Shown in pieces: positions 26,477 through 34,180 of a DNA stretch of 42,048 nucleotides. The translations under genes and the position numbers were made by a program. Location of the stretch: the NCBI GenBank assembly GCA_023667765.1, contig JAMOZS010000020.1, positions 1-42,048 of the forward strand. Direction: 5' to 3'. The notes under the pieces are model-generated. The model was not told where the DNA came from and did not search any database. It saw only the letters and a list, made by a program, of their open reading frames with translations. Positions within the stretch are counted from its first letter, which is position 1, and every line of letters begins with the position of its first letter. The stretch comes from Roseburia sp. Its GTDB lineage: Bacteria; Bacillota; Clostridia; Lachnospirales; Lachnospiraceae.

Positions 26477-26955
26477 GGGGTAATCATCTCTCTTTCGTCT
26501 TGTTTTTTCTGTCCGAATATCGTACCATAATCCTTATACTTTTTTAGTATAAAGTGGGTAGCCGTACTCAGTACCGTTTCCAGTGTGGACAGCTTATCCG
26601 AGACAAAGCTGGATACCTCTCTTAAGGTCTTTCCCTCCAGAATCACCAGTAAATCATATCCGCCGGATATCAGGTATACGCTGCGCACCTCGGGATACTG
26701 ATAAATGCGCTCGGCGATGGTGTCAAAGCCCTGCCCTCTCTGGGGCGTCACGCGCACTTCAATCAATGCCGTCACTTTATCAATGGAGGTATTCTCCCAA
26801 TTAATCAAAGTGTTGTAGCCGCAAATAACCCCCTCCGCCTCCAGCGCTGCCAGCTCATTTGCCACGTCGATTTCCTCCTTGCCCAAAATGACTGCCAGCT
26901 CCTTTAAATCCATACGACTGTTTTTCTCTATAATCGTCAATAATTCCTCTCTCAT
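26473..26955 (-). CDS. Lrp/AsnC family transcriptional regulator
   Basis: A 160-residue protein with an N-terminal helix-turn-helix (about 1-50, MDLKELAVILGKEEIDVANELAALEAEGVI) and a C-terminal RAM/Lrp ligand-binding domain (about 65-140, with YLISGGYDLLVILEG). Such regulators sense amino acids as octamers or dimers. The gene is joined by a 4-bp overlap to the aminotransferase gene, its likely target. A longer frame begins 57 bp upstream, but the ATG at 26953-26955 has AAAGGAAG at a suitable distance. Confidence 0.92.
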   Translation of the reverse strand: MREELLTIIEKNSRMDLKELAVILGKEEIDVANELAALEAEGVICGYNTLINWENTSIDKVTALIEVRVTPQRGQGFDTIAERIYQYPEVRSVYLISGGYDLLVILEGKTLREVSSFVSDKLSTLETVLSTATHFILKKYKDYGTIFGQKKQDEREMITP

Positions 26956-27035
26956 TGCGATGCTTCCTTTCTCCTGTTTTCTTGAACAACCTTCTGTCAC
27001 TCGTTCCCACATTCCTCTCCCCTAATGCTAAGGGT

Positions 27036-28061
27036 TCATCCCTCCTTGAGTCTACGGTAAAGTTCATCCCCACGGGGTCTGTCCATATAGCGCACCTCTC
27101 CCTCATTCATTAGAATGCGGTCTTTGCCCTCCGTGGTTCTTCCCACCACGGTTCCGGGAATACCCTCCGCCTCCAATGCCGCCGCCAGAGCCTCCCCGTC
27201 TTTTGTGATCATCACCAGACTCCCGCCGGCCAACAGCTCATAGGGATTCACATTACAATACTCGCAGACCTCTATCGTCTCCTGACGCAGAGGGAGCTTT
27301 CTGATATCTATTTTCAGTCCAACGCCTGCGCCCTCTGCCATCTCCCAAAGGGCTCCGAAAATCCCTCCCTTGGAAGCATCATGCATACCGCACACGCCGG
27401 ACTTAACCGCTATGGCAGCCTCCGGCAGCACAGAGAGATATCTGCCAAAATCCGCCGCCTCGTCCACAAGCCTGGCCGGATAACGGGTAAGCAGGCCTTC
27501 CCTGAATTTCTGGGACAGCACAGCGGTACCCTCCAATCCAATCCACTTGCTGACGACAATATCCTGCCCCGGTTTCACCGCCCCGGCCGCCTTATATCCC
27601 TTACTCGCCACTCTGCCGTAACCGGTTACCACCGCCAGCGGGGAATTTACGGCCTTACTCACAAGAGTCTGGCCGCCGGCAATCTGCATGGACAACTGAC
27701 TGCAGGCGCTCTCCGCCTGCCCCATCAATGTCCGCAAATCCGCCTCCGTCATGCTCTCAGGCATTATCAAACCAATCTGGACAGCCACGGGGCCCGCCCC
27801 TCCTGCCGCCAGATTATTGGCGCATTTATAAATCAGATGCTCCATGGTAACAAACGCATACGATAAGGGATTCTCCGTTTCCGACTGCATCGCGACTGCG
27901 GCCTCCTGCACGCAAAGCACCAGATTCTCATCCTGGGGAATCGTAAAAATGGCGCAGTCTCCCCCTACGGCTGCACCACATAAAACTTCCTCGCGTTTCG
28001 TTTTCAGTTGTCCTAATACGGAACGCTTTAAAATATTCTCAGATACCTTACCAGATTCCAT
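27036..28061 (-). CDS. PurM-like (AIR synthase/HypE-related) protein
   Basis: A 341-residue protein with the two-domain PurM fold: an N-terminal ATP-binding half with GGDCAIF (33-39) and NNLAAGGAGPVAVQIGL, and a C-terminal half with GMHDASKGGIFGALWEMAE and ELLAGGSLVMI. This is the pattern of hydrogenase maturation factor HypE-related proteins of unknown function, but the HypE C-terminal Cys tail (PRIC) is absent; the protein ends RRLKEG. No hydrogenase or hyp genes are near. Start chosen at 28061, with GGGTGGG upstream. It precedes the Lrp-aminotransferase pair by 80 bp. Confidence 0.8.
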   Translation of the reverse strand: MESGKVSENILKRSVLGQLKTKREEVLCGAAVGGDCAIFTIPQDENLVLCVQEAAVAMQSETENPLSYAFVTMEHLIYKCANNLAAGGAGPVAVQIGLIMPESMTEADLRTLMGQAESACSQLSMQIAGGQTLVSKAVNSPLAVVTGYGRVASKGYKAAGAVKPGQDIVVSKWIGLEGTAVLSQKFREGLLTRYPARLVDEAADFGRYLSVLPEAAIAVKSGVCGMHDASKGGIFGALWEMAEGAGVGLKIDIRKLPLRQETIEVCEYCNVNPYELLAGGSLVMITKDGEALAAALEAEGIPGTVVGRTTEGKDRILMNEGEVRYMDRPRGDELYRRLKEG

Positions 28062-28113
28062 AATTGACCCACCCTTCCACACCATATCAGAGCATTTCAT
28101 TTCTTCCTTGTAT

Positions 28114-29568
28114 TTATTCAGCGGGAGGGGGTGTCGTCAGAATAGCAATTACATTCTTCACATGGTCGATACTATTGGTTCCAATAGCCGCCATAATCTC
28201 CTCATAGGCTGTCGGATCCTCCGTGAAGGTACCTACCACGGCACTTCTGGGAGACATCTTATAACTGCTGCTGTTAATCTGTTCTCTGCTGACCTCCGCG
28301 CCGTCCTCCGTTACAATCTTCCAGAGCCTTGCCTTATAACCGATATGGGCTCCGGATGTGGAAATATAGCCAACCGGCTGCCCCGCATCAGGATAAATAA
28401 TATCCGTCTCAGGACGATTTACCTCCAGCACCTCGCTCTCGTAACGCACCTGATGCCCTGCGCTTCTGGTTTCACATCCATAGATTGTAAAGGTAATTTT
28501 CTTCTTTTCCGTATATCCCTCGATATAGACAGGATAATCCGTATTATTTACAAATTTGAAATCCTTGCCGGAGCTTTCTGCGATAGCCGCATCAGCCGAA
28601 GGATCCACATAAGTCACAATCATGGAATGATTATGCCGCTCCGTTACCTCCAGCTCCGACAATAATACTGCATTATAAAGCGTTGTGGATACCTGACAGA
28701 TGCCGCCTCCCAGACTGTCCACCACCTTGCCGTTTACATAAGAGCCCGCCATATAATATCCGTTCTGTTGCGTAAAGGGAGAAACCGTCTCATAGGTAGA
28801 GAATTCATCCCCGGGATATAACATTACCCCGTCAATCAAATGACAGCCATTCTCCACATTGGCGCTTCGGGAGGCGCCCGAGGTGGAATAGGAGGTGGTA
28901 AAGCTGCCTAATACATCCTTCACTCTGGAAAGCGACTGGGCGTCCCCTCTGGGCTCGCTCACCGCAACCTGCAGGGCAATTCTGGCCGGCTGATAGTCCC
29001 ACTCCTCCACCAGATAATTATATACCAAATCAATGGAGGTTTCCACATCCAGCTGATAACCGGTCTGTCCCTCAATCACGGTAAAGCTGTCCTCCTCCCG
29101 TTTCAGCCTGGCGTCTATAGCCGGCTGGTCGAAGGGAGCGCATTGCTCCAGCAACACCTGATTAATGGAATGTACGTCAAAGGAAAGTCTGACCTCATAT
29201 ACCTGATTCTCATGCTCCAAGTCCTTTAATATCTTATAACGCTCCAGCACATTCCCCTTCGTTCCCAGCTGCAGCGCCTCATCCACTATCTGTTCATTGG
29301 CCCAGGAAAGCCCAAGCTCCCCTGCCGTGACAGTCACCTCTTTATCTCCTGCCGCAAGCAGCGTAAGCTCCACGGGCTTTAGCTGCTCCACATAAGCCGC
29401 CACAGCCGCCATAGCTTCCTTTCTTGTCATGCCTGACAGCTCCACCGTATCCGCATACACACCGGTATGTATCGTCTGTTCCGTCTCCGCCTGCACCCGC
29501 ATGCCTCCCAAAAAGAGACAAACCATCAGTGCAGAAATAAAACCCGCATTTCTTATCCGCTTCTTCAT
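28114..29568 (-). CDS. VanW family protein with peptidoglycan-binding-like domain
   Basis: A 484-residue exported protein with a signal peptide (1-27, cut near RVQA/ET). Residues about 35-215 form a YoaR/PG-binding-4-like region, and 232-350 contain the VanW domain (NVENGCHLIDGVMLYPGDEF, SLGGGICQVSTTLYNAVLL, ERHNHSMIVTYV). The conserved Cys in GGGICQVS and His in ERHNHS are present. VanW is named from vancomycin-resistance clusters; these chromosomal homologues probably act in the cell envelope but no enzyme activity is established. The start has GGAGGCTGAGA. It lies 52 bp upstream of the PurM-like gene. Confidence 0.92.
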   Translation of the reverse strand: MKKRIRNAGFISALMVCLFLGGMRVQAETEQTIHTGVYADTVELSGMTRKEAMAAVAAYVEQLKPVELTLLAAGDKEVTVTAGELGLSWANEQIVDEALQLGTKGNVLERYKILKDLEHENQVYEVRLSFDVHSINQVLLEQCAPFDQPAIDARLKREEDSFTVIEGQTGYQLDVETSIDLVYNYLVEEWDYQPARIALQVAVSEPRGDAQSLSRVKDVLGSFTTSYSTSGASRSANVENGCHLIDGVMLYPGDEFSTYETVSPFTQQNGYYMAGSYVNGKVVDSLGGGICQVSTTLYNAVLLSELEVTERHNHSMIVTYVDPSADAAIAESSGKDFKFVNNTDYPVYIEGYTEKKKITFTIYGCETRSAGHQVRYESEVLEVNRPETDIIYPDAGQPVGYISTSGAHIGYKARLWKIVTEDGAEVSREQINSSSYKMSPRSAVVGTFTEDPTAYEEIMAAIGTNSIDHVKNVIAILTTPPPAE

Positions 29569-29639
29569 TCTCAGCCTCCATACTACGACTGTTTCTCAGG
29601 GACAGCCGAACGCTCAAGTTTTTAAAAGGTTTCATTGAA

Positions 29640-29747
29640 TCAACTCAGGAAATATGCTAAAGTAGGAAGTACCATAGCGATTACCAAAAACAAAATAATG
29701 ATAGCAGATATTCGTTTCTTTGTCTTTTTGCTATTCATATGGAACAT
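29640..29747 (-). CDS. Small single-pass membrane protein (35 residues)
   Basis: The frame runs ATG (29745-29747) to TGA (29640-29642). It encodes a short basic start (KKTKKR) and one hydrophobic helix (about 14-33), ending AYFLS. An AGGAG site lies six bases before the first ATG, while the second in-frame ATG three codons later has no good spacing. The architecture resembles Prli42-type stress-associated mini-proteins of Firmicutes, but that is similarity of layout only. It is divergent from the plus-strand gene at 29823, and the two may share a control region (29748-29822). Confidence 0.6.
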   Translation of the reverse strand: MFHMNSKKTKKRISAIIILFLVIAMVLPTLAYFLS

Positions 29748-29822
29748 ATTGTACTCCTGTCCGCCCTTCGTGTAAAGGTACTGATACACCGGGGCAATTC
29801 ATTTTCTGAAAGGATATTATAT

Positions 29823-30431
29823 ATGAAATTTTACATTTTGGCAAGCTTATTCCTGTTCGGGATGGTAATATTCCGGGCCATAAGAAAAGGAGACAGAAAA
29901 CAGAAAGCTCTGGAGGACGCCTTCTGGGCCCGTGAAGCCGCTGCCAACTCCGTGCGCCGAAAGCCTATAGACGACCTGCCCTATATCTATATTCCCCTGG
30001 AGCTGCTGCCTGTGGAAGCGCTCCCCGACAACCCGGAAGTCGCCGACTGTGTCCGACTGATACGACAGCTCTCCGAAAAGCGTATTCTGAATCTCACAGG
30101 CTATACCAATACGGATTTGAAGCTGGAATACGGTACGGCCAACATAACGGCGCTCTCCGAATATGACCAAAACTATACGCTTCTGGCCCGTACCCTGCAA
30201 AAATGGGCCGAAGAACTGCTGAAATACGGCTGCACGGAGGAAGCCCGTACGGTTATGGAATTTGCCGTCAGTACCTCCACCGACGTCAGCAATACCTATT
30301 ACCGGCTGGCCGAGTACTGGAACGCCAGAAACGATACCTGCCAAATCCAAAAGCTGATAGAGGCCGCTCAAGGTCTGCGTTCCTCCAACAGGGACATTAT
30401 CGTCCGTACTTTGCAAGAAACTTATCTGTAA
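29823..30431 (+). CDS. Membrane-anchored protein of unknown function
   Basis: A 202-residue protein with one N-terminal membrane segment (about 2-17) followed by a basic stretch and a soluble cytoplasmic domain. The region from about 90 to 200 looks all-helical with TPR-like spacing (LARTLQKWAEELLKYGCTEEARTVMEFAV, then NTYYRLAEYWNARNDTCQIQKLIEAAQ). I do not recognise a named family. AAAGGA stands eight bases before the ATG; an upstream ATG would overlap the divergent small gene. Its last 35 bp overlap, tail to tail, the exonuclease gene on the other strand. Confidence 0.7.
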   Translation: MKFYILASLFLFGMVIFRAIRKGDRKQKALEDAFWAREAAANSVRRKPIDDLPYIYIPLELLPVEALPDNPEVADCVRLIRQLSEKRILNLTGYTNTDLKLEYGTANITALSEYDQNYTLLARTLQKWAEELLKYGCTEEARTVMEFAVSTSTDVSNTYYRLAEYWNARNDTCQIQKLIEAAQGLRSSNRDIIVRTLQETYL

Positions 30432-31098
30432 GGCGACTGGCCTCACTTCTGGTAAGACCCTCTATCTCTATGTCCGGCTCTATTTTATGCAGAGAAAACA
30501 AGCGATATAACCGCTCCCTCTGAGCTTTTGTGGCAGGCGTATCCCTCTTTGCCTGAAAATGCAGCGCCCGAGGCATGAAGAGCGGCTCCTCCTCCCTGTA
30601 AAACTCCCGAAGAAGCCTCTGATACAGAAGGCTGGTGGCCCTGGCGTCCTCCAAAGCTCTGTGGGCATGATGAGGAATCCCGTAATAGCCGCAGAGACTG
30701 TCCAGGTTCCTGTGTTCCAGCTGCGCCAGATACTTCCGGGCAAGCTTCAGGGTATCAATGGCCTCCTTCTCAAAAGTCATTCTTTGGTTCACGGCCGCCT
30801 TTTTCAAAAAAGAATAATCGAAAAGAACGCTGTGCCCTAACAGGGGATAGTCCTCCAGGAAAGCAAACAGTCCGGGCAAAAGCTCCTCTATTCCGGGAGC
30901 CTGTGTCAAATCCTGATTCTGTATTCCCGTGAGCCCCGTAATATGCGGTTCCAGCCTCCTCCCGGGATTCACAAAGCACGAAAAGCTCCCCGCCTCTATT
31001 CCGTCCACCACCTTTAAAGCGCCTATCTCAATGATTTTATCCTGCTTGGGATTCAGTCCCGTGGTCTCTAAATCAATACTCACATATGATTTTATCAT
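30397..31098 (-). CDS. DnaQ-type 3'-5' exonuclease
   Basis: A 233-residue DEDDh exonuclease. The catalytic acids are Asp9 and Glu11 (SIDLETTG), Asp94 (GHSVLFDYSFLKKA), and His146 with Asp151 (HRALEDARAT). This is the proofreading-like domain found in DNA polymerase III epsilon and PolC. Beyond the domain there is a 55-residue C-terminal extension (PATKAQRERLYRLF, then IEIEGLTRSEASRLTDKFLAKYG) likely to form helices and bind DNA or a partner. The start overlaps the end of the radical SAM gene by 26 bp and has no independent ribosome binding site, so it depends on coupling. Confidence 0.9.
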   Translation of the reverse strand: MIKSYVSIDLETTGLNPKQDKIIEIGALKVVDGIEAGSFSCFVNPGRRLEPHITGLTGIQNQDLTQAPGIEELLPGLFAFLEDYPLLGHSVLFDYSFLKKAAVNQRMTFEKEAIDTLKLARKYLAQLEHRNLDSLCGYYGIPHHAHRALEDARATSLLYQRLLREFYREEEPLFMPRALHFQAKRDTPATKAQRERLYRLFSLHKIEPDIEIEGLTRSEASRLTDKFLAKYGR

Positions 31099-32857
31099 TT
31101 CCTATTATCAATCCTTTCGCTTCACAGGTCAGCGGATTCCGTTTTTCGTAGTCAAACAGCACATAGCCGCCCACAAGCTCCTTTGCCGGTTCCCCCCGCA
31201 GCTGTAATAATTTTTCCCCGTCCCACACCGGATATGCAAAATGCTCCATATGGGTCATTTTACTCAGCTGCTTCCCGTCGTAGGCTCTATACTCCGGCAG
31301 ATATCTTCTGCTCCTTGCTTCCTCTCTGTAAAAGCTTCGGATAAATTCTCTTTCCCGGCGGCCGGGCTGTACGGCAAAATCCGGCCGGCTCTTTAGATTC
31401 TCCCGCAAATACATATCATAAGTCAGAAGCTCCCGATACAGCGCCTCGTGGGAGCCGTCATAACGGCAGGCAAAGGCCAGCATCACCTGATAGCGATAGC
31501 TGCGGGCGGGGCTGTTGATAAAATAACCCTCCTCCTCGTAAAAATCCGCCAGCGCCTCATATAAGGCAAAGGGCCCTTCAAAGGCTTTTTCCAGGAAAAG
31601 CAGCGTAGACCGGAACTGATTGCTGTTGTAATACAGCTCCAGCACCTCCTCTATGCGCTTTAGACGCAATACCTCCCCGAAGCTCAGCCACTTATTGCAT
31701 AACAGCTCATAGGGAGGATTGTCCAAATATCGAATACCATACTGCACCGTTTTTTCTTCCATGGGAGAGCCTTTCAGCACCTTCAGAAAGCCCAGCTGCA
31801 GCTGCTGGGGCCTCATGGCATAAACCCGGTCGAAGGATTGCCGGAAGCTCTCGTAATCCTCATAGGGAAGTCCCGCAATCAAATCCAGATGCTGGTGAAT
31901 GTTTTTGCCCCGGCTGACAGCTGCTACAATCCGTTCCAGCTTCTCTACATCCATCCTTCGCTCTATCGCCTCTATCGTTTGGGAATTGGTGGACTGCACT
32001 CCGATTTCCAGCTGTACCTGACCGGGCCTGAGCTGATTCAACAGAGCTATCTCATCCTCCCTCAAAATATCCGCCGAAATCTCAAAGTGAAAGTTTGTGA
32101 CGCCATTGTCATGTTCTTTTATATACTCCCATATAGCCATGGCATGGGTGTGGTCGCAGTTAAAGGTGCGGTCCACAAACTTAACCTGCTTCACCCGATG
32201 CTCCAGAAAGAACTGCAGCTCCTTTTTGACAACCTCCCTATCCCGAAAACGCAGTTTTTTCTCAATAGACGACAGACAATAGCTGCAATGATAGGGACAG
32301 CCCCGGCTGGTCTCATAATAGATAATCCGGTTCTCGAAGGGCAGTAAGTCCGTATACAAAAAGGGCAATTCGTTCATATCTATGGGCTCACGGCAGGGAG
32401 TAACTCCCTCCGGCAGACACAGTCCGGCAATCTCCTCCAGCTGCCTGTCCCCGTACACATAATAGGACATAAGCTCCTTAAAAGTGGCCTCCCCCTCTCC
32501 CAGCATAATTCCTCTCACCTGAGGAAACTCCCGCAACAGTGCGTCCCCGTGAAAGCTTACTTCCGGGCCTCCCAGCCATATCCGGGTTTCCGGCAGCACC
32601 TTCGGCAGCTCCCGCAGCAGACGCCGTATCATATCCCAGTTCCAGATATAACAGGAAAAGCCGATAACATCCGGCTTTCTTTTGTAAATATCCGAGAGAA
32701 TGTCCTGCATTCTGTTATTGATTGTGTACTCCGCCAAAGATATATAAGGCCTGAAAGCCTCCCCGGCATAAGCGCGCAGGCTGTATATGGCCGGGTTGGA
32801 ATGTATGTATTTCGCATTAACTGCGACCAGTAGAAATGTGCCGAATGTTCTGTCCAT
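31073..32857 (-). CDS. B12-binding radical SAM protein, DUF4080 type
   Basis: A 594-residue protein. The N-terminal part (about 10-140) is a B12-binding-like Rossmann domain (VNAKYIHSNPAIYSLRAY, KPDVIGFSCYIWNW, IWLGGPEVSF, GEGEATF). The radical SAM domain has Cys187, Cys191 and Cys194 (SRGCPYHCSYC), and the C-terminal 200 residues match DUF4080 in character, with many Tyr and Arg. Members are presumed methylthiotransferase- or anaerobic methyl-transfer-like enzymes, but no substrate is known. The ATG at 32855-32857 has AGAGGG upstream; a longer frame exists but enters repeat copy C. The 3' end overlaps the exonuclease gene. Confidence 0.88.
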   Translation of the reverse strand: MDRTFGTFLLVAVNAKYIHSNPAIYSLRAYAGEAFRPYISLAEYTINNRMQDILSDIYKRKPDVIGFSCYIWNWDMIRRLLRELPKVLPETRIWLGGPEVSFHGDALLREFPQVRGIMLGEGEATFKELMSYYVYGDRQLEEIAGLCLPEGVTPCREPIDMNELPFLYTDLLPFENRIIYYETSRGCPYHCSYCLSSIEKKLRFRDREVVKKELQFFLEHRVKQVKFVDRTFNCDHTHAMAIWEYIKEHDNGVTNFHFEISADILREDEIALLNQLRPGQVQLEIGVQSTNSQTIEAIERRMDVEKLERIVAAVSRGKNIHQHLDLIAGLPYEDYESFRQSFDRVYAMRPQQLQLGFLKVLKGSPMEEKTVQYGIRYLDNPPYELLCNKWLSFGEVLRLKRIEEVLELYYNSNQFRSTLLFLEKAFEGPFALYEALADFYEEEGYFINSPARSYRYQVMLAFACRYDGSHEALYRELLTYDMYLRENLKSRPDFAVQPGRREREFIRSFYREEARSRRYLPEYRAYDGKQLSKMTHMEHFAYPVWDGEKLLQLRGEPAKELVGGYVLFDYEKRNPLTCEAKGLIIGNDKIICEY

Positions 32858-32869
32858 AAGAAATCCCTC

Positions 32870-32955
32870 TACGCTGATGAAAGCGGTTCCCCTGCAAATC
32901 CCCATACCTCCGCCAAAGGCTCTACGGAAGGGCCAATGGAATCAGCGCTTCCGTA
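32870..32955 (-). repeat. TA-bordered palindromic repeat, copy C (internally deleted)
   Basis: Read on minus it begins TACGGAAGCGCTGATT, continues through GAGCCTTTGGCGG and GGGATTTGCAGGGGAA, then skips the central GCCGC/GCGGC stem before CGCTTTCATCAGCG. The length is about 86 bp instead of 126. The left end is inside the 3' end of the CapA gene, whose last codons and TGA (32942-32944) it supplies. The right end is 13 bp before the radical SAM start. Confidence 0.8.
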
Positions 32956-34180
32956 AGAAACCCTCTGCGTCAACCTCCACATTAAAATCCTTCCCCAGCT
33001 CATTCAGCCGGCTGATAATGCGGGCCGCCTCCTCTCCCTGAGCCGGAGTGGGCTTATAATCATTGCGCTCCTTCAGGGAGCTCACAAAACAGGGAATGAC
33101 CCTCGCCGAAGCCTCCTGCTGCTTTTCTCCCTCCCGAAAGGTAAAGGTCTGTTGAAAAATCATCGTATCCTTATCGGAAGGGTTGCGGTTGGCGCCAAAG
33201 CAGAAATTGCCCAGACTGTATAAAATATACTTTCCCTGATATTCCTCTATCCCCTGGAGCACATGAGGATGATGGCCGATGACCAGGTCCGCTCCCCAGT
33301 CAATACATTTCTGACCCAGCGTGCGCTGGTAATCCTCAGGATAGTACTCCCTTTCGACGCCCCAGTGGCAACAGGCAAGTATCAAGTCAGCGCCTTCCTC
33401 CCTGAGCCCTGCGATGCCCTTCTCCAGGAAATTTTCCACATAGACCCCCTGGGAGCTCTCATTGACGGACACAATGCCAATACGAATATCCTTTACCTCA
33501 AACATGCCCACATTGCCGTCATACGCATAGACAATCCCCGCCTCCTGCAGGGCCGCCACCGTGTCCGCCGTACCTGCTTCACCGTAATCCAGACGGTGAT
33601 TGTTTCCCATACTCACGGCCTCCACGCTCCCTGACGTCAAAATGCCCGTATATGCCGGGTCTCCCTTAATATTATAGGTTCTGCCCGCATTTATCTCCTC
33701 GGACAGGGTCAGCACTCCCTCCAGATTCACAATCGTCAAATCATCCTGAGAGAAAATTTCAGATACATTTTCCAGGAAATAGCCGTCATCTTGCTGCTGT
33801 TCATAGGTCTGGCAAAAAGACCAGGCATAATCCTGCTCCAGATAATTACCCAGACTGCAGTCTCCCGCCGCCGATATGGTAATCGTCACCGTATCTGACT
33901 GCTCCTCCGACTGTTCCTCCGGCTGCGCCGGAGCCTCCACCCCGAAGTCACCGCCCGTTTCCGAAGCTTTCTCCCCCACCGGCTCCTCTGGCGATTCTTT
34001 CTGCGTCCCGGCCTCCTCCCTATCTTCCTGAGGGTAAAGCTCCTCCGGCTGCGCCAGAACCGGCAGCACCGTCTCCAGCGCCTTATCATCACCGCAGCCC
34101 GTAAGCAGGCTCACGCATATCAGTCCTCCCAGATACGCATATGCCCTCCTCCGCAGACGTCCTGCTTTATTTCTTGCCAT
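32942..34180 (-). CDS. CapA family lipoprotein (poly-gamma-glutamate synthesis type)
   Basis: A 412-residue lipoprotein. The signal ends in the lipobox LTGC with Cys29, followed by an acidic linker (about 35-110) and a CapA metallophosphatase-like domain: SAAGDCSLG, NLEGVLT, MGNNHRLDYG, CHWGVE, GHHPHVLQG and YSLGNFCFG are all metal-site blocks. CapA proteins take part in poly-gamma-glutamate or capsule formation; no capBC genes are present, so a general envelope role is likelier. Start at 34180 has AGGA eight bases upstream and overlaps the LCP gene by 14 bp. The final Leu-Arg-Lys-Arg and stop come from repeat copy C. Confidence 0.88.
   Translation of the reverse strand: MARNKAGRLRRRAYAYLGGLICVSLLTGCGDDKALETVLPVLAQPEELYPQEDREEAGTQKESPEEPVGEKASETGGDFGVEAPAQPEEQSEEQSDTVTITISAAGDCSLGNYLEQDYAWSFCQTYEQQQDDGYFLENVSEIFSQDDLTIVNLEGVLTLSEEINAGRTYNIKGDPAYTGILTSGSVEAVSMGNNHRLDYGEAGTADTVAALQEAGIVYAYDGNVGMFEVKDIRIGIVSVNESSQGVYVENFLEKGIAGLREEGADLILACCHWGVEREYYPEDYQRTLGQKCIDWGADLVIGHHPHVLQGIEEYQGKYILYSLGNFCFGANRNPSDKDTMIFQQTFTFREGEKQQEASARVIPCFVSSLKERNDYKPTPAQGEEAARIISRLNELGKDFNVEVDAEGFLRKR

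Noticed and set aside
29620-29650. Possible repeat end at TTTCATTGAATCAA near the small membrane gene
   Set aside because: It matches only about a dozen bases of an end sequence and does not form the hairpin.
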